A stretch of DNA of 64,000 nucleotides from Mesorhizobium sp. BR1-1-16 (GCF_020165495.1 NZ_JAIUIE010000004.1:310001-374000), one strand, 5' to 3'. Positions 18,497-28,843 are shown, counted from the stretch's first letter. A program made the numbers and translations. Notes: a model not told the origin generated them from the letters alone.

Positions 18497-19353
18497 CTAC
18501 GGCCAGCCGGCGCGGGGCACGGCGACCTCCACGGCGAGAACGCGTCCGCTCGGTCCGCCGCGTCCGATCGCCTCTGGTCCCTTCCAGTCGGCGGCGAGAA
18601 TGAACAGCGTCCTCCCGTCGGCGCCGCCCAGCATGCAGGCAAAGCAACCGCGATCGACATCGATGCGCTGGAGGAGCGTGCCATCCACAGCGACCCGGCA
18701 ACAGCAGCGGTTCGGCACATCTGCGAACCAGATCGCGCCTTCCGCGTCCATCGTGATGCCATCAGGATGAAAGCCGGGAAGTTCGGCAAGACGTCGCCGT
18801 GCCGTCAGCGCGCCGTCGCCGCCGATCGTGAATGCCGTCAGACAGCTCGCATAGGATTCGCCGAGCACGAGCGTCTGGCCATCGGGACTGATCGCCATGC
18901 CATTGGGGAAGGCGACGTCGTCTGCCTCGAGACGGACCGCGCCCTCTACGGAGATCGATGCGACGCGCCCCGGACGGAATTCACCGCCCGGAAAATCGAA
19001 GCCGATCGTGTTGACATAGGCGCGCCCCGTTCGTCGACGACGATCTCGTTCCATGGCTTCGGCGAGAGGCCGGAGAGATCGGCATGCGGCGCAAAGTGCC
19101 CGTCGGGACGGCGGATCGATAACATCGTGCCGGCGATCAGCGCCATTTCGCCATCGGGCATGAAGGCGAAGGAAAAGGGCAGCGCGTCGACGGACGCGAT
19201 CACCGTCACTTCCCCATTTGCTTCGATGCGCTTGATCTCGCCTGCGCCCCAATCCGACAGCCACAGCAGCCCGGCATGCCAGCGCGGCGATTCGGGCAGC
19301 AGCAGTCCCTCCGCCACGATGCGAAGATCACCGTCTCGAGCATGCTTCATCAT
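18497..19353 (-). pseudogene. SMP-30/gluconolactonase family protein, frameshifted
   Basis: Two overlapping reverse frames together make one SMP-30/gluconolactonase/LRE family protein (PF08450) of about 285 residues. The first begins at an ATG at 19353, with AGGAGG just upstream, and carries the metal glutamate in LLLPESPRWHAGLLWLSDWG up to PWNEIVVDERG. The second continues with AYVNTIGFDFPGGEF, FPNGMAISPDGQTLVLGESY and GFHPDGITMDAEGAIWFADV. The break is near 19020-19035, where one base is missing (or two are added) in a run of GC-rich sequence. Both halves are otherwise well conserved, so this is either a recent frameshift or a sequencing error. The intact enzyme would hydrolyse sugar lactones. 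Confidence 0.85.
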
Positions 19354-19564
19354 CGATTCCTCCTGCAATCCAGAGGACGAATGGCGAGACCACAGCCCGA
19401 CAGGCCGCGCGAAATCCACGTTCTGCCTCCCTCCAAGCGGTGATCACACCATCGCGATGACGTACGCACCGCAGGTGGCTGGAATCTTTCGGCTGACTGA
19501 CGTTAAGTGAGCCACCAGCCGACCACTGCAAGGAGTCGGCGATGATCTCATCGGGAGGAATTTG

Positions 19565-20611
19565 ATGCGACTGCTTATTCTCGGCACCGGCGGCATGGCT
19601 GCGGCCCATGCCCGCAATTTCGCCGCGATCGATGGCGTTACCCTGGTCGGCGGCGTGGATGTCGTGCCCGAACGCCTTGCAGCCTTCGCGGCTGAACATA
19701 ACCTGCCCCGGCAGTTCGGCACGCTGGAAGAGGCGCTGGCCTGGGGTGAATTCGACGCCGTCGCCAATGTGACGCCCGATCGGATCCATTATCCGACGAC
19801 GATGCTGGCGATCGCCGCCGGCAAGCATGTGTTCTGCGAGAAGCCGCTCGCCACCGACGCCGGCAAGGCGATGGAGATGACGGAGGCGATCGAAGCCGCC
19901 GGCAAGGTCGGCATGGTGAACTTCACCTACCGAAACTCTCCTGCCCTGCAGAAGGGCCGGCAGATGGTGCTCGACGGCGCTGTCGGCGCCGTGCGCCATG
20001 TCGAGGCCTCGCATCTGCAGAGCTGGCTGGTCGGCAACGCCTGGGGCGACTGGACGAGCGAGAGCAAATGGCTGTGGCGCCTGTCGAAGAAGCACGGCTC
20101 GAACGGCGCGCTCGGCGATATCGGCATCCACATCGTCGATTTCACGTCCTATGGCTCGGGCCTAGACGTCGCCCATGTGTTCGGACGCTTGAAGACCTTC
20201 GACAAGGCGCCCGGCAACAAGATCGGCGAGTACGATCTCGACGCCAATGACAGCTTCACGATGAATGTCGATTTTTCGAACGGCGCCATCGGGACGATCC
20301 AGGCAACGCGTACTGCGCCTGGCCAGCTCGACCAGCTCCGCCTGCGCGTTTATGGCGACAAGGGCTCGATCGAGATGATCTACGACACCGGCAAGTCGAC
20401 GCTCAGGGCCTGCATCGGCGAGGACGTGCACACCGCCACCTGGCGCGACATCGAGTTCGAGCCGGTCGAGACCAACTATCAGCGCTTCGTCAAGGCCGTC
20501 CGGGACGGCAAGACGCTGGAGCCCTCCTTCCGCCGCGCGGCCAACATCCAGAAGGTGCTGGACAAGGCGCTGGTCTCCGACGCGAGCCACAAGGACGAAG
20601 CCATCACCTGA
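19565..20611 (+). CDS. Gfo/Idh/MocA family oxidoreductase
   Basis: A 348-residue NAD(P)-dependent sugar or inositol dehydrogenase-type enzyme. The N-terminal Rossmann motif is ILGTGGMAAAHARNFAAIDG and the conserved EKP motif is in HVFCEKPLATDAG near residue 97. The C-terminal alpha/beta domain is complete. The start at 19565 follows GGGAGGAATTTG. It is divergent from the SMP-30 gene and 95 bases upstream of an aldose dehydrogenase, so a role in sugar catabolism is likely. The substrate is not identifiable. Confidence 0.9.
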   Translation: MRLLILGTGGMAAAHARNFAAIDGVTLVGGVDVVPERLAAFAAEHNLPRQFGTLEEALAWGEFDAVANVTPDRIHYPTTMLAIAAGKHVFCEKPLATDAGKAMEMTEAIEAAGKVGMVNFTYRNSPALQKGRQMVLDGAVGAVRHVEASHLQSWLVGNAWGDWTSESKWLWRLSKKHGSNGALGDIGIHIVDFTSYGSGLDVAHVFGRLKTFDKAPGNKIGEYDLDANDSFTMNVDFSNGAIGTIQATRTAPGQLDQLRLRVYGDKGSIEMIYDTGKSTLRACIGEDVHTATWRDIEFEPVETNYQRFVKAVRDGKTLEPSFRRAANIQKVLDKALVSDASHKDEAIT

Positions 20612-20706
20612 CGCCGGCAGGACCGGACGACCGTGACCGGCCGCATGCGGCGGCCGGTCGGCGCGCCTTTGCGCCAGCGAAACACGATCAAGGGAGGAAT
20701 GCATCC

Positions 20707-21468
20707 ATGCCGACCGGCGCCATCTATCCGAGTCTCAAGGACCGTACCGTCGTCGTCACCGGCGGCGGCAGCGGCATCGGCGAATCCATCGTCCGCCATT
20801 TCGTTGCCCAGGGGGCGAAGGTCGGCTTTCTCGACATCAACCGCGAGGCGTCCGAAGCGCTCGTCGCCGAGCTCTCGTCCCAGGGCAGCGTGCATTTCGA
20901 GCATTGCGACCTGCGCGACATCGCGGCGCTGCGCGCTGCGATCGCCAATATCCGCGCCGCCTTCGGCCCGATCACCATCCTCGTCAACAACGCCGCCCAT
21001 GACGAGCGCCACAAGCTCGAGGACGTGACGCCCGAATATTGGGACGACCGGGTCCATGTGAATCTGCGCCACCAGTTCTTCGCCGCGCAGGCGGTGGTCG
21101 ACGACATGAAGGCGGCGGGCGGCGGAGCGATCATCAATCTTGGCTCGACCAGCTGGATGATCGGCCTTGGCGGCATGCCGGCCTATACGGCGTCGAAATC
21201 GGCGGTGCTTGGTCTGACCCGCAGCCTGGCGCGCGACCTCGGCCCGTTCAATATCCGCGTCTGCTCGGTCGTGCCCGGCTGGATCATGACCCAGCGGCAG
21301 ATCGATCTGTGGCTGACGCCGGAGGCCGAGGCCCGCGTGATGGAAAGCCAGTGCCTGAAGCGCAAGCTCTATCCCGAGGATATCGCCAAGCCTGTGTTGT
21401 TCTTCGCCTCGGACGAGGCCAGCGGCTGCACCAATCAGGCCTATGTCGTGGATGGCGGCTGGATCTGA
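20707..21468 (+). CDS. SDR family aldose dehydrogenase (D-xylose/L-arabinose dehydrogenase-like)
   Basis: A 253-residue short-chain dehydrogenase. The cofactor motif is TGGGSGIGES, the serine of the triad is in INLGSTSWM, and the YxxxK pair is in AYTASKSAV. The start IYPSLKDRTVVVTGGGSGIG and the block RHKLEDVTPEYWDDRVHVNL resemble Caulobacter crescentus XylB, which oxidises D-xylose to xylonolactone, as far as I recall that sequence. With the neighbouring lactonase it would form the first two steps of an oxidative sugar pathway. GGGAGG lies upstream of the ATG. Exact sugar specificity is unproven. Confidence 0.88.
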   Translation: MPTGAIYPSLKDRTVVVTGGGSGIGESIVRHFVAQGAKVGFLDINREASEALVAELSSQGSVHFEHCDLRDIAALRAAIANIRAAFGPITILVNNAAHDERHKLEDVTPEYWDDRVHVNLRHQFFAAQAVVDDMKAAGGGAIINLGSTSWMIGLGGMPAYTASKSAVLGLTRSLARDLGPFNIRVCSVVPGWIMTQRQIDLWLTPEAEARVMESQCLKRKLYPEDIAKPVLFFASDEASGCTNQAYVVDGGWI

Positions 21469-21487
21469 GAGAGCAACCCCTCTCAGA
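21464..21487. terminator. Hairpin between convergent SDR and cdd genes
   Basis: A perfect 8-bp inverted repeat TCTGAGAG-N8-CTCTCAGA spans the two convergent stop codons. It has no T-tract on either side, so it is a weak candidate for a bidirectional terminator. Confidence 0.35.
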
Positions 21488-21911
21488 ACTGGGATTCGAT
21501 CGTGAAACCCGAGGGAAGCAGGTCGGCAATGCCAAAGGCGCTGCCGGCCCCAGCCGGATCTCGGCATTCGATGACCGTCGAGGCTGTCGAGAATTCGCGA
21601 AGGCGCTGGCGACAGCCGCCGCATGGCGTGCAGACGATGCCGCCATCGACGCGGTCGGCAACCACCGTGACGGCGGCGATACGGCGGCTGGCCGCATCGG
21701 TGCCGGCCGCGATCATGGCGCCGATAGCCGATGTCTCCGCGCACCAGCCCTCAGGAAAAGCCGCGTTCTCGACGTTCGCGCCAACGAAGACGCGGCCATC
21801 CTCGGTGCGGATGGCGGCGCCGACGGGAAAGCGGGAATAGGGCGCGTGGGCATTGTCGCGTACCGCACGCGCGCGTTCGAAGAGTTCGGCGTCCAAGAGC
21901 GGGTCCTTCAT
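21483..21911 (-). CDS. cdd: Cytidine deaminase
   Basis: A 142-residue tetramer-type cytidine deaminase that converts cytidine and deoxycytidine to uridine forms in pyrimidine salvage. Conserved blocks are HAPYSRFPVGAAIRTEDG, the catalytic site CAETSAIGAM with its zinc cysteine and proton-shuttling glutamate, and the second zinc pair in PCGGCRQ. The length is typical of the small class. It is convergent with the SDR gene. Confidence 0.95.
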   Translation of the reverse strand: MKDPLLDAELFERARAVRDNAHAPYSRFPVGAAIRTEDGRVFVGANVENAAFPEGWCAETSAIGAMIAAGTDAASRRIAAVTVVADRVDGGIVCTPCGGCRQRLREFSTASTVIECRDPAGAGSAFGIADLLPSGFTIESQF

Positions 21912-22121
21912 GGCCTGGCGCCACCTTCCGCAGCGCCTCGCCGAGATTGAAGCGCCCCGCGGGCAGGCCCGTCAAGCGCCGCGCCGCCGCCCCGACACAC
22001 TGCCGATGAATTGCGCCGCCCGCCGAATTTACGGGCATGGTGCGCACTTTCTGCTTTTCGTCGGACCCCGATCTTTCTATCACTTGCGGTCACGAGGTCG
22101 CCAGCGGGGGCAAATCCATTC

Positions 22122-22526
22122 ATGACCGAGACGCCGAACAAGCCGGCTTTGGCGCTGGTCGCCCATGATCAGAAGAAGGACGACATGGTTCGCTTCGCGC
22201 GGAGCCATGCCAAGCGGCTCGCCGCCTTCGAACTGTTTGCGACCGGCACGACAGGCGCGCGGATCGTCGAGGCGGCGCCGGAACTGCCCGTGACGCGGCT
22301 GAAGAGCGGGCCGCTCGGCGGCGATCAGCAGATCGGCGCCATGATTGCCGAAGGGCGTATTACCGCGCTCATCTTCTTCGTCGACCCGCTGACGCCGATG
22401 CCGCACGATGTCGATGTCAAGGCGCTGACCCGCCTTGCGGAACTCTATGACATCCCGATGGCGCTCAACAGCGCTACCGCCGAACTCATCATCACCCATC
22501 CTGGCGCCATTGCGCGACCGACATGA
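22122..22526 (+). CDS. mgsA: Methylglyoxal synthase
   Basis: A 134-residue enzyme that converts dihydroxyacetone phosphate to methylglyoxal and phosphate, a bypass of lower glycolysis. The conserved blocks [47 protein letters not shown] and [15 protein letters not shown] are all present, including the catalytic aspartate in GGDQQ. I start it at 22122; the frame is open 37 codons further upstream but without family similarity. Its stop overlaps the next ATG, so it is probably coupled to glk, linking it with glucose entry. Confidence 0.94.
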   Translation: MTETPNKPALALVAHDQKKDDMVRFARSHAKRLAAFELFATGTTGARIVEAAPELPVTRLKSGPLGGDQQIGAMIAEGRITALIFFVDPLTPMPHDVDVKALTRLAELYDIPMALNSATAELIITHPGAIARPT

Positions 22527-23590
22527 TCGCGCCTTCCAGCGCTGACCGAGGCACCATGGCCGAAACCACCACCGACCGCGATTTCGTTCGTTTTCCGACG
22601 CTGATCGGCGATATCGGCGGCACCAACGCCCGCTTTTCGCTCGTCTCCGACGGCGATGGTCCGACCCGTCGCTTCACGAATGCCCAGACGGCTGATTTCG
22701 CCACCATCGACGATGCCATCGCCGCCACCGTGCTGCCGGAAGCGCGGCCGCGCTCGGCGGTGCTCGCCGTGGCCGGACCCGTGCAGGGCGACCGCGTGCC
22801 GCTGACCAATTGCTCCTGGGTCATCGAGCCGCGGCGGATGATCGAGCGGCTCGGGCTCGACGAAGTCATCCTGCTCAACGATTTCGAGGCGCAGGCCCTG
22901 TCACTGCCGGGCCTTGGCCGTGACGACCTCGTTGCGATCGGCAGCGGAGAGGCTGTCCCCAACGCGGCGCAGGTCGCGGTCGGCCCCGGAACGGGGCTCG
23001 GTGCCGCCGCGCTTATTCATGCGCGCGGCACCTGGTTCCCGGTCCCCGGCGAAGGCGGCCATATCGATCTTGCCCCGGTCACCGAGCGCGATTTCCAGAT
23101 CTGGCCGCATATCGACGAGCCGTTCGGCAGCGGCCCCTATCGCCGCATCGCCGGCGAGACGCTGCTCTGCGGCGCGGGGCTGGTGCGGCTCTACAAGGCC
23201 GTCATCGCAGCCGACGGCGCCAAGGCCCGTTTCGACACCCCCGCCGAGGTGACGGCGGCGGCCATGGATGGTTCGGACGGCGCTGCAGAAGAGGCGCTGT
23301 CGCTGTTCTGCGTCCATCTCGGGCGGCTCGCCGGCAATCTCGCGCTCGCCTTCATGGCGCGCGGCGGCGTGTTTCTCGCCGGCGGCATCGCGGCGCGGAT
23401 CGCGCCGTTCCTGGCGCAAAGCGGCTTCCGCGACGCCTTCATCGACAAGGCGCCGCATCAGGCGCTCATGGACAAGATGCCGACTTCGGTGGTCATCCAT
23501 CCCGAGCCGGCGCTGGCGGGACTCACAGCCTATGCCCGTCACCCCGAGACCTTCGGCGTCGCGACGGAAGGGCGCCACTGGCGCCGCTGA
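22523..23590 (+). CDS. glk: Glucokinase
   Basis: A 355-residue glucokinase of the bacterial Glk family (PF02685), phosphorylating glucose at C6 with ATP. The phosphate-1 motif is [16 protein letters not shown], followed by [24 protein letters not shown] and [13 protein letters not shown]. The ATG at 22523 overlaps the mgsA stop (ATGA). A second ATG at 22556 has GAGG five bases upstream and would remove 11 non-conserved residues, so either start is possible. Confidence 0.94.
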   Translation: MIAPSSADRGTMAETTTDRDFVRFPTLIGDIGGTNARFSLVSDGDGPTRRFTNAQTADFATIDDAIAATVLPEARPRSAVLAVAGPVQGDRVPLTNCSWVIEPRRMIERLGLDEVILLNDFEAQALSLPGLGRDDLVAIGSGEAVPNAAQVAVGPGTGLGAAALIHARGTWFPVPGEGGHIDLAPVTERDFQIWPHIDEPFGSGPYRRIAGETLLCGAGLVRLYKAVIAADGAKARFDTPAEVTAAAMDGSDGAAEEALSLFCVHLGRLAGNLALAFMARGGVFLAGGIAARIAPFLAQSGFRDAFIDKAPHQALMDKMPTSVVIHPEPALAGLTAYARHPETFGVATEGRHWRR

Positions 23591-23599
23591 ACCGAACTC

Positions 23600-26062
23600 T
23601 CAGGTGCCGCGCGGTTTCGCCCGCGCGGTCGGCGGCGCGGCAAGCGGGTCTTCAGGCCAGGGATGCTTTGGATAGCGTCCGCGCAGATCACCGCGGACGT
23701 CACGCCATGAGCCGCGCCAGAACGACGGCAGGTCACCGGTGATCTGGATCGGCCGGCGGGCCGGCGAAAGAAGATGCAGCGTCAACGGCACGCCATTGGC
23801 GATCACAGGATGGCGATCGAGCCCGAACAATTCCTGCACCCGCACCTCGAGCACCGGACCGTTCGGGTCTGAATAGTCGATCGGCAGGCGCGAGCCCGAC
23901 GGCGCATCGAAATGCGTCGGAGCGAGCCGGTCGAGCATCGCCTTGCGGTCCCACGGGATCAACGCGGCAAGCGCCTCATGCAGCAAAGCGGCATCGATCG
24001 CGTCGAGCCGCCGCTTGCCGAGGAGATGCGGCGCAAGCCAATCGTCGAGCGTCGCCAGCAACGCTTCGTCGGAGACGTCGGGCCAATCCTCGCCTGCCTT
24101 CCGGCGCAAAAAGGCGAGCCGTGCCCTCAGCGCTCCCGCCTGACCCTCAAAAGCGAGCGCGCCGATCCCCCGCCGGCGAATGGCCGCGACGAGCGCCGTG
24201 ACGACGGCCGCATCGGACGGACGGGCGGCAGCACCCTCGCTGAGCACGAGGCGACCGAACCGCCGGCTTCGCCGCGCGCGAACCGAGCCCGTCGCCTCGT
24301 CAAAGGCGACGGTTTCCTCCTCGACGATCGCATCGCCGAATTCAGCTTCGATCTCGGTGAGCGTCAATGGCGCCGCGCTGAGAATGCGGGCGTTCTCGGC
24401 AGCGCCCTGCAGGCTGGCCACGGCGAGAAAATCCTGACGCGCCAGCGCATCGGCGGGATCGAGCACCCCGCCACGCCCATTGGCCATCACGAAAGCGCCA
24501 GGTGCGCCGCGCGCCATCGCGATACGTTCAGGAAAGGCGAAAGCAAGCAGAAGGCCGGCCTGTTCGATCGCCGCGCCATCGATCGCCGGATCGGCGCCGA
24601 CGCGACGGGCGAAGCGCGCGCCAAGCGCGAGGGCGTCGCGGCTGCGCTGGTCGCGTGCGCCGCGCAGATTGCCAAGCCGGTCGCGGAGGTCGACGCCGTT
24701 GCCGCCAAGACCGGGTTCCGCGAGCAGCGCTGCGAGAGCGCCGGCGATACCGCCGAGCTCGAGGGCGGCCGCTTTCCGTAGCATATGTCCAAGGCGAGGC
24801 GGCATCGCGAGGCCAGAAAGCGCCCGCCCCTCGGCTGTCAGCCGCCTGTCGCCGTCCACCGCTCCGAGCCGCGCGAGCAGCGCCATCGCCTCATCATAGG
24901 CCGGACGGGGTGGCGGATCGAGAAAGGCGAGCCGCGCGGGATCATCGACACCCCAGGCGAGGAGATCGAGCACGAAAGGCGAGAGATCGGCGTCAAGGAT
25001 TTCCGGCCGGTCAAACGGCGCGAGCGCCGCGGTCTGACCCTCGTCCCACATCCGGTAGCAGACCCCCGGCTCGGTCCGTCCGGCGCGGCCCCGGCGCTGA
25101 TCGGCGCTCGCGCGCGAGACGCGGCGGGTCTCAAGACGCGTCAGGCCCGTCGCCGGTTCATAGAGCGGGACGCGCGCAAGCCCTGAGTCAATGACGACGC
25201 GAACGCCCTCGATGGTCAGCGACGTCTCGGCGATGGAGGTCGCCAGCACCACCTTGCGCTTGCCGGGCAGCGATGGACGGATGGCGCGATCCTGCGCGGC
25301 GAAATCGAGCGCGCCATAGAGCGGCGCAATTTCGACGCCGGATGGAAGCTTGTCGGCAAGCCGTTCGGCCGTGCGGCGGATTTCCGCCTGTCCCGGCAGG
25401 AAGACAAGCAGGCTCCCGCTTTCCTCGCCAAGGGCGCGGCGGACAACAGCAGCGGTCTCGTCCTCGATCCGGCGGCTGGCGTCGCGGCCGCAATGGCGCG
25501 TTTCGACCGGAAACATGCGCCCCTGGCTCTCGATGACTTCGGACTTTCCGAGCAGCCGCGCGACACGGGCACCGTCGATCGTGGCCGACATCACCAGCAG
25601 GCGGAGATCATCCCGCAGACCGGCCTGTGCATCGAGCGCAAAGGCGAGGCCGAGATCGCCATCGAGGCTGCGTTCGTGAAATTCGTCGAAGATGACCGCC
25701 GCGACGCCGTCGAGCGCGGGATCGTCAACGATCATCCGCGTGAACACGCCCTCGGTGACCACCTCGATGCGGGTTGCGGCCGAAACCCGCCGCTCCATGC
25801 GGACGCGATAGCCGACCGTGCGGCCGACCTCTTCGCCGAGTGTTGCCGCCATGCGCGCCGCGGCAGCACGTGCGGCGAGGCGGCGCGGCTCCAGCAGGAT
25901 GATACGGCCGTCGCCGCGCCAGGGCGCATCGAGCAGGGCGAGGGGAACGCGAGTCGTCTTGCCGGCGCCGGGCGGCGCGACGAGCACAGCGTTGCGGCCG
26001 GCCGCAAGCGCCGCCTTCAGCGCGGGGAGGGCTTCTTCAACGGGGAGGTTATCGTGCGACAA
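23600..26062 (-). CDS. hrpB: ATP-dependent helicase HrpB
   Basis: A DEAH-box superfamily 2 helicase of about 820 residues. Walker A is APPGAGKTTRVP, the DEAH-type box is FDEFHERSLDGDLGLAFALD, motif III is SATIDGARVARLLG, and motif VI is QRRGRAGRTEPGVCYRMW. The HrpB C-terminal domain is present. The cellular role of bacterial HrpB is poorly defined. The start is uncertain: a TTG at 26062 begins the conserved region (SHDNLPVEEALPALKAAL), while an ATG at 26119 would overlap the end of fabI by 41 bases. I prefer the TTG because the extra residues are basic and unlike the family. Confidence 0.92.
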   Translation of the reverse strand: MSHDNLPVEEALPALKAALAAGRNAVLVAPPGAGKTTRVPLALLDAPWRGDGRIILLEPRRLAARAAAARMAATLGEEVGRTVGYRVRMERRVSAATRIEVVTEGVFTRMIVDDPALDGVAAVIFDEFHERSLDGDLGLAFALDAQAGLRDDLRLLVMSATIDGARVARLLGKSEVIESQGRMFPVETRHCGRDASRRIEDETAAVVRRALGEESGSLLVFLPGQAEIRRTAERLADKLPSGVEIAPLYGALDFAAQDRAIRPSLPGKRKVVLATSIAETSLTIEGVRVVIDSGLARVPLYEPATGLTRLETRRVSRASADQRRGRAGRTEPGVCYRMWDEGQTAALAPFDRPEILDADLSPFVLDLLAWGVDDPARLAFLDPPPRPAYDEAMALLARLGAVDGDRRLTAEGRALSGLAMPPRLGHMLRKAAALELGGIAGALAALLAEPGLGGNGVDLRDRLGNLRGARDQRSRDALALGARFARRVGADPAIDGAAIEQAGLLLAFAFPERIAMARGAPGAFVMANGRGGVLDPADALARQDFLAVASLQGAAENARILSAAPLTLTEIEAEFGDAIVEEETVAFDEATGSVRARRSRRFGRLVLSEGAAARPSDAAVVTALVAAIRRRGIGALAFEGQAGALRARLAFLRRKAGEDWPDVSDEALLATLDDWLAPHLLGKRRLDAIDAALLHEALAALIPWDRKAMLDRLAPTHFDAPSGSRLPIDYSDPNGPVLEVRVQELFGLDRHPVIANGVPLTLHLLSPARRPIQITGDLPSFWRGSWRDVRGDLRGRYPKHPWPEDPLAAPPTARAKPRGT

Positions 26063-26078
26063 GAAAAGGCCAAACGGC

Positions 26079-26921
26079 CTATTCGGCCGCCTCGTTGGTG
26101 CTTTCGGCCTGCGCCTCATGCACCTTCAGATCATCGAGGCGCGGCATCGCGATGATGTTATAGCCGGCATCGACGAAATGGATCTCGCCGGTCACGCCGG
26201 TCGAAAGATCCGACAGCAGATAAAGGGCCGTGCCGCCGATCTCCTCCGTCGAAACCGTGCGGCGGAGCGGGGCATTCTTGCGCTGGAAATTATACATGAG
26301 CCGCGCATCGGCGATGCCGGCACCAGCCAGCGTGCGCACGGGTCCAGCCGAGATCGCATTGACGCGGATCTCATCGCCGCCAAAATCGGTGGCGAGATAG
26401 CGAACCGAAGACTCCAGCGCCGCCTTGGCGACGCCCATGACATTGTAGTTTGGCGAGACGCGCGTCGAACCGCCGAAGGTCAGCGTCAGGATCGAGCCGC
26501 CATTCGGCATCAGCGCGGCGGCGCGCTTCGCCACCTCGGTGAACGAGAAGCACGAGATCATCATCGTGCGCGTGAAGTTCTCGCGCGTCGTATCGGCGTA
26601 ACGGCCCTTGAGCTCGTTCTTGTCCGAGAAGGCGATGGCATGGACCAGGAAGTCGATGCCGCCCCATTCCTGCTTCAGCGTCTCGAACACACTGTCAACC
26701 GAGGCGAGATCCTCGACGTCGCAAGGGATCAGCAGCTTGGCGCCGATCGATTCGGCCAGCGGCTTGACGCGGCGGCCGAAGGCTTCGCCCTGATAGGTGA
26801 AGGCCATTTCCGCGCCGTGGCTTGCGAGCACCTTGGCGATGCCCCAGGCGATCGAGTGATCATTGGCGACGCCCATGACCAGGCCGCGCTTGCCGGCCAT
26901 CAGTGTTGTCGTCGTCGTCAT
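26079..26921 (-). CDS. fabI: Enoyl-[acyl-carrier-protein] reductase FabI
   Basis: A 280-residue NADH-dependent reductase for the last step of each fatty-acid elongation cycle. The cofactor segment GKRGLVMGVANDHSIAWGIA, the catalytic Tyr159 and Lys166 in YNVMGVAKAALES, and ATDFGGDEIRVNAISAGPVR are typical of FabI. The C-terminus is slightly longer than usual and ends acidic. It is the last gene of the leftward fabA-fabB-fabI set, 120 bases after fabB. FabI is the target of triclosan-type inhibitors. Confidence 0.96.
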   Translation of the reverse strand: MTTTTTLMAGKRGLVMGVANDHSIAWGIAKVLASHGAEMAFTYQGEAFGRRVKPLAESIGAKLLIPCDVEDLASVDSVFETLKQEWGGIDFLVHAIAFSDKNELKGRYADTTRENFTRTMMISCFSFTEVAKRAAALMPNGGSILTLTFGGSTRVSPNYNVMGVAKAALESSVRYLATDFGGDEIRVNAISAGPVRTLAGAGIADARLMYNFQRKNAPLRRTVSTEEIGGTALYLLSDLSTGVTGEIHFVDAGYNIIAMPRLDDLKVHEAQAESTNEAAE

Positions 26922-27041
26922 GCTCGGTCTCCCCGCCGGCTGGATCGCCCGCGTCCTGCCGGACGCGCAAGGCGCGATCCAGCTCGTTGTTTCTGCATCG
27001 AATGATTCCGAAAACCGGATTCCACTCTTCGGCCCGACGCT

Positions 27042-28265
27042 CTAGCCGGCATAGCGCTGGAAGACCAGCGAAGCGTTGGTGCCACCGAAGCCGAAGCTGT
27101 TGGAGAGCACGGTGTCGATCTTCGCGTCATCAATGCGCTCGCGCACGATCGGCATGTCGGCGAAGGCCGGGTCGAGCTCATCGATATGCGCCGACTTTGT
27201 GATGAAACGGTTGTTGAGCATCAGGAGCGAATAGATCGCCTCATGCACGCCCGTCGCGCCCTGCGAATGACCCGTCAGCGACTTGGTCGCGGAGATCGGC
27301 GGGCAGGCGTCGCCCGACCCGAACACCTCGCGGATCGCTTCCATTTCTTTCAGATCGCCGACCGGCGTCGAAGTGGCGTGCGGGTTGATGTAGTCGATCT
27401 TGCCGGCGCGAGTGATCGCCTGGCGCATGCAGCGCGCTGCGCCCTCGCCCGACGGCGCCACCATGTCGGCACCATCAGACGTGCAGCCATAACCGACGAT
27501 CTCGCCATAGATGCGCGCGCCGCGCGCCTTGGCGACCTCGAGTTCCTCGAGCACCAGCACACCGGCGCCGCCCGAAATGACGAAGCCGTCACGATTGGCG
27601 TCATAGGCACGCGAGGCGACCGAAGGCGTGTCGTTATAGCGCGACGAAAGGGCGCCCATCGCGTCGAAGAGGACGGTCAGCGTCCAGTCGAGTTCCTCGC
27701 AGCCACCGGCGAAAACGCGGTCCTGCTTGCCCCACTGAATTGTCTCATAGGCATTGCCGATGCAATGGTTCGACGTCGCGCAGGCGGAAGAGATCGAATA
27801 ATTGACGCCCTTGATCTTGAACCAGGTCGACAATGTCGCCGAGGGCGATGACGACATCGCCTTCGGCACCGCGAGCGGGCCGACCTTCTTGGACGAACCG
27901 GAGGCGAGTGCCTTCTGCGCCGACTCAACGATGGTCCGCGTAGAGGGACCGCCGGAGCCCATGATGATGCCGGTGCGCTCGTTGGAGATCTCGCTCTCCT
28001 CGAGCCCGGCGTCACGGATCGCCTGGTCCATGGCGACATGGTTCCAGGCGGTGCCGCCGCCATGGAAGCGCATGGCGCGGCGATCGACCACTTCGGCCGG
28101 ATCGAGCGTCGGCGCGCCGAAGACATGGCTGCGGAAGCCGTGTTCGGCCTGCGCGCCTGAGAAGGAAATGCCGCTCTTCGCCTCGTGCAGGCTCGCCAGC
28201 ACTTCCTGCGTGTTGTTGCCGATGGACGAGACGATGCCCATCCCCGTGACGACGACCCGCTTCAT
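27042..28265 (-). CDS. fabB: 3-oxoacyl-[acyl-carrier-protein] synthase I FabB
   Basis: A 407-residue condensing enzyme that elongates acyl-ACP and is needed for unsaturated fatty acids. The nucleophile Cys162 is in [20 protein letters not shown], and the two histidines are in [11 protein letters not shown] and [12 protein letters not shown]. The C-terminal [14 protein letters not shown] is the usual ending. It follows fabA by 50 bases and shares its direction, as in other bacteria that use the FabA-FabB route. Confidence 0.97.
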   Translation of the reverse strand: MKRVVVTGMGIVSSIGNNTQEVLASLHEAKSGISFSGAQAEHGFRSHVFGAPTLDPAEVVDRRAMRFHGGGTAWNHVAMDQAIRDAGLEESEISNERTGIIMGSGGPSTRTIVESAQKALASGSSKKVGPLAVPKAMSSSPSATLSTWFKIKGVNYSISSACATSNHCIGNAYETIQWGKQDRVFAGGCEELDWTLTVLFDAMGALSSRYNDTPSVASRAYDANRDGFVISGGAGVLVLEELEVAKARGARIYGEIVGYGCTSDGADMVAPSGEGAARCMRQAITRAGKIDYINPHATSTPVGDLKEMEAIREVFGSGDACPPISATKSLTGHSQGATGVHEAIYSLLMLNNRFITKSAHIDELDPAFADMPIVRERIDDAKIDTVLSNSFGFGGTNASLVFQRYAG

Positions 28266-28315
28266 GGTCCGCTGTCCTTCAATTCGATCCGCCCGGTCCG
28301 GGCCGGTCCTGCCGC

Positions 28316-28843
28316 TCAGCCGACCGCTGGCACCGCATCGCCCTTGAACAGGCCGACGCGCAGGTCCTTGGCACGGTAGATGGTCTCTCCGTCGGCCTTA
28401 AGCCAGCCGTCGGCAATGCCGAGCACGAGCTTCGACCGCAGCACGCGCTTCAGGTCGACGCCATATTCGACAAGCTTCACATTCGGCAGCACCATGCCGG
28501 AGAATTTCAGTTCGCCCGTCGAGAGCGCGCGCCCGCGGCCCGGGGAGCCGGACCAGCCGAGGAAGAAGCCGAGCATCTGCCAGAGAGCGTCGAGACCGAG
28601 ACAACCGGGCATCACCGGGTCGCCCTTGAAATGGCAGGCGAAGAACCAGAGATCCGGCGTGACGTCGAGTTCGGCGCGGATGTGGCCTTTGCCATATTCG
28701 CCGCCTTCCTCGCTGATCGAGGTGATGCGGTCGAACATCAGCATCGGCGGCAGCGGCAGTTGCGCGTTGCCTTCGCCGAACAATTCGCCTCGCCCGCAGG
28801 CGAGAAGCGCTTCATAATCGTAACGCGACGGGCGGTCTGCCAT
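28316..28843 (-). CDS. fabA: 3-hydroxydecanoyl-[acyl-carrier-protein] dehydratase/isomerase FabA
   Basis: A 175-residue enzyme that dehydrates 3-hydroxydecanoyl-ACP and isomerises the product to the cis-3 form, the branch point to unsaturated fatty acids. The catalytic His71 and Asp85 are in [20 protein letters not shown], matching E. coli His70 and Asp84. The ATG at 28843 fits the family N-terminus ([18 protein letters not shown]); the frame extends 25 codons upstream without similarity. It is the first gene of the fabA-fabB-fabI operon. Confidence 0.97.
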   Translation of the reverse strand: MADRPSRYDYEALLACGRGELFGEGNAQLPLPPMLMFDRITSISEEGGEYGKGHIRAELDVTPDLWFFACHFKGDPVMPGCLGLDALWQMLGFFLGWSGSPGRGRALSTGELKFSGMVLPNVKLVEYGVDLKRVLRSKLVLGIADGWLKADGETIYRAKDLRVGLFKGDAVPAVG

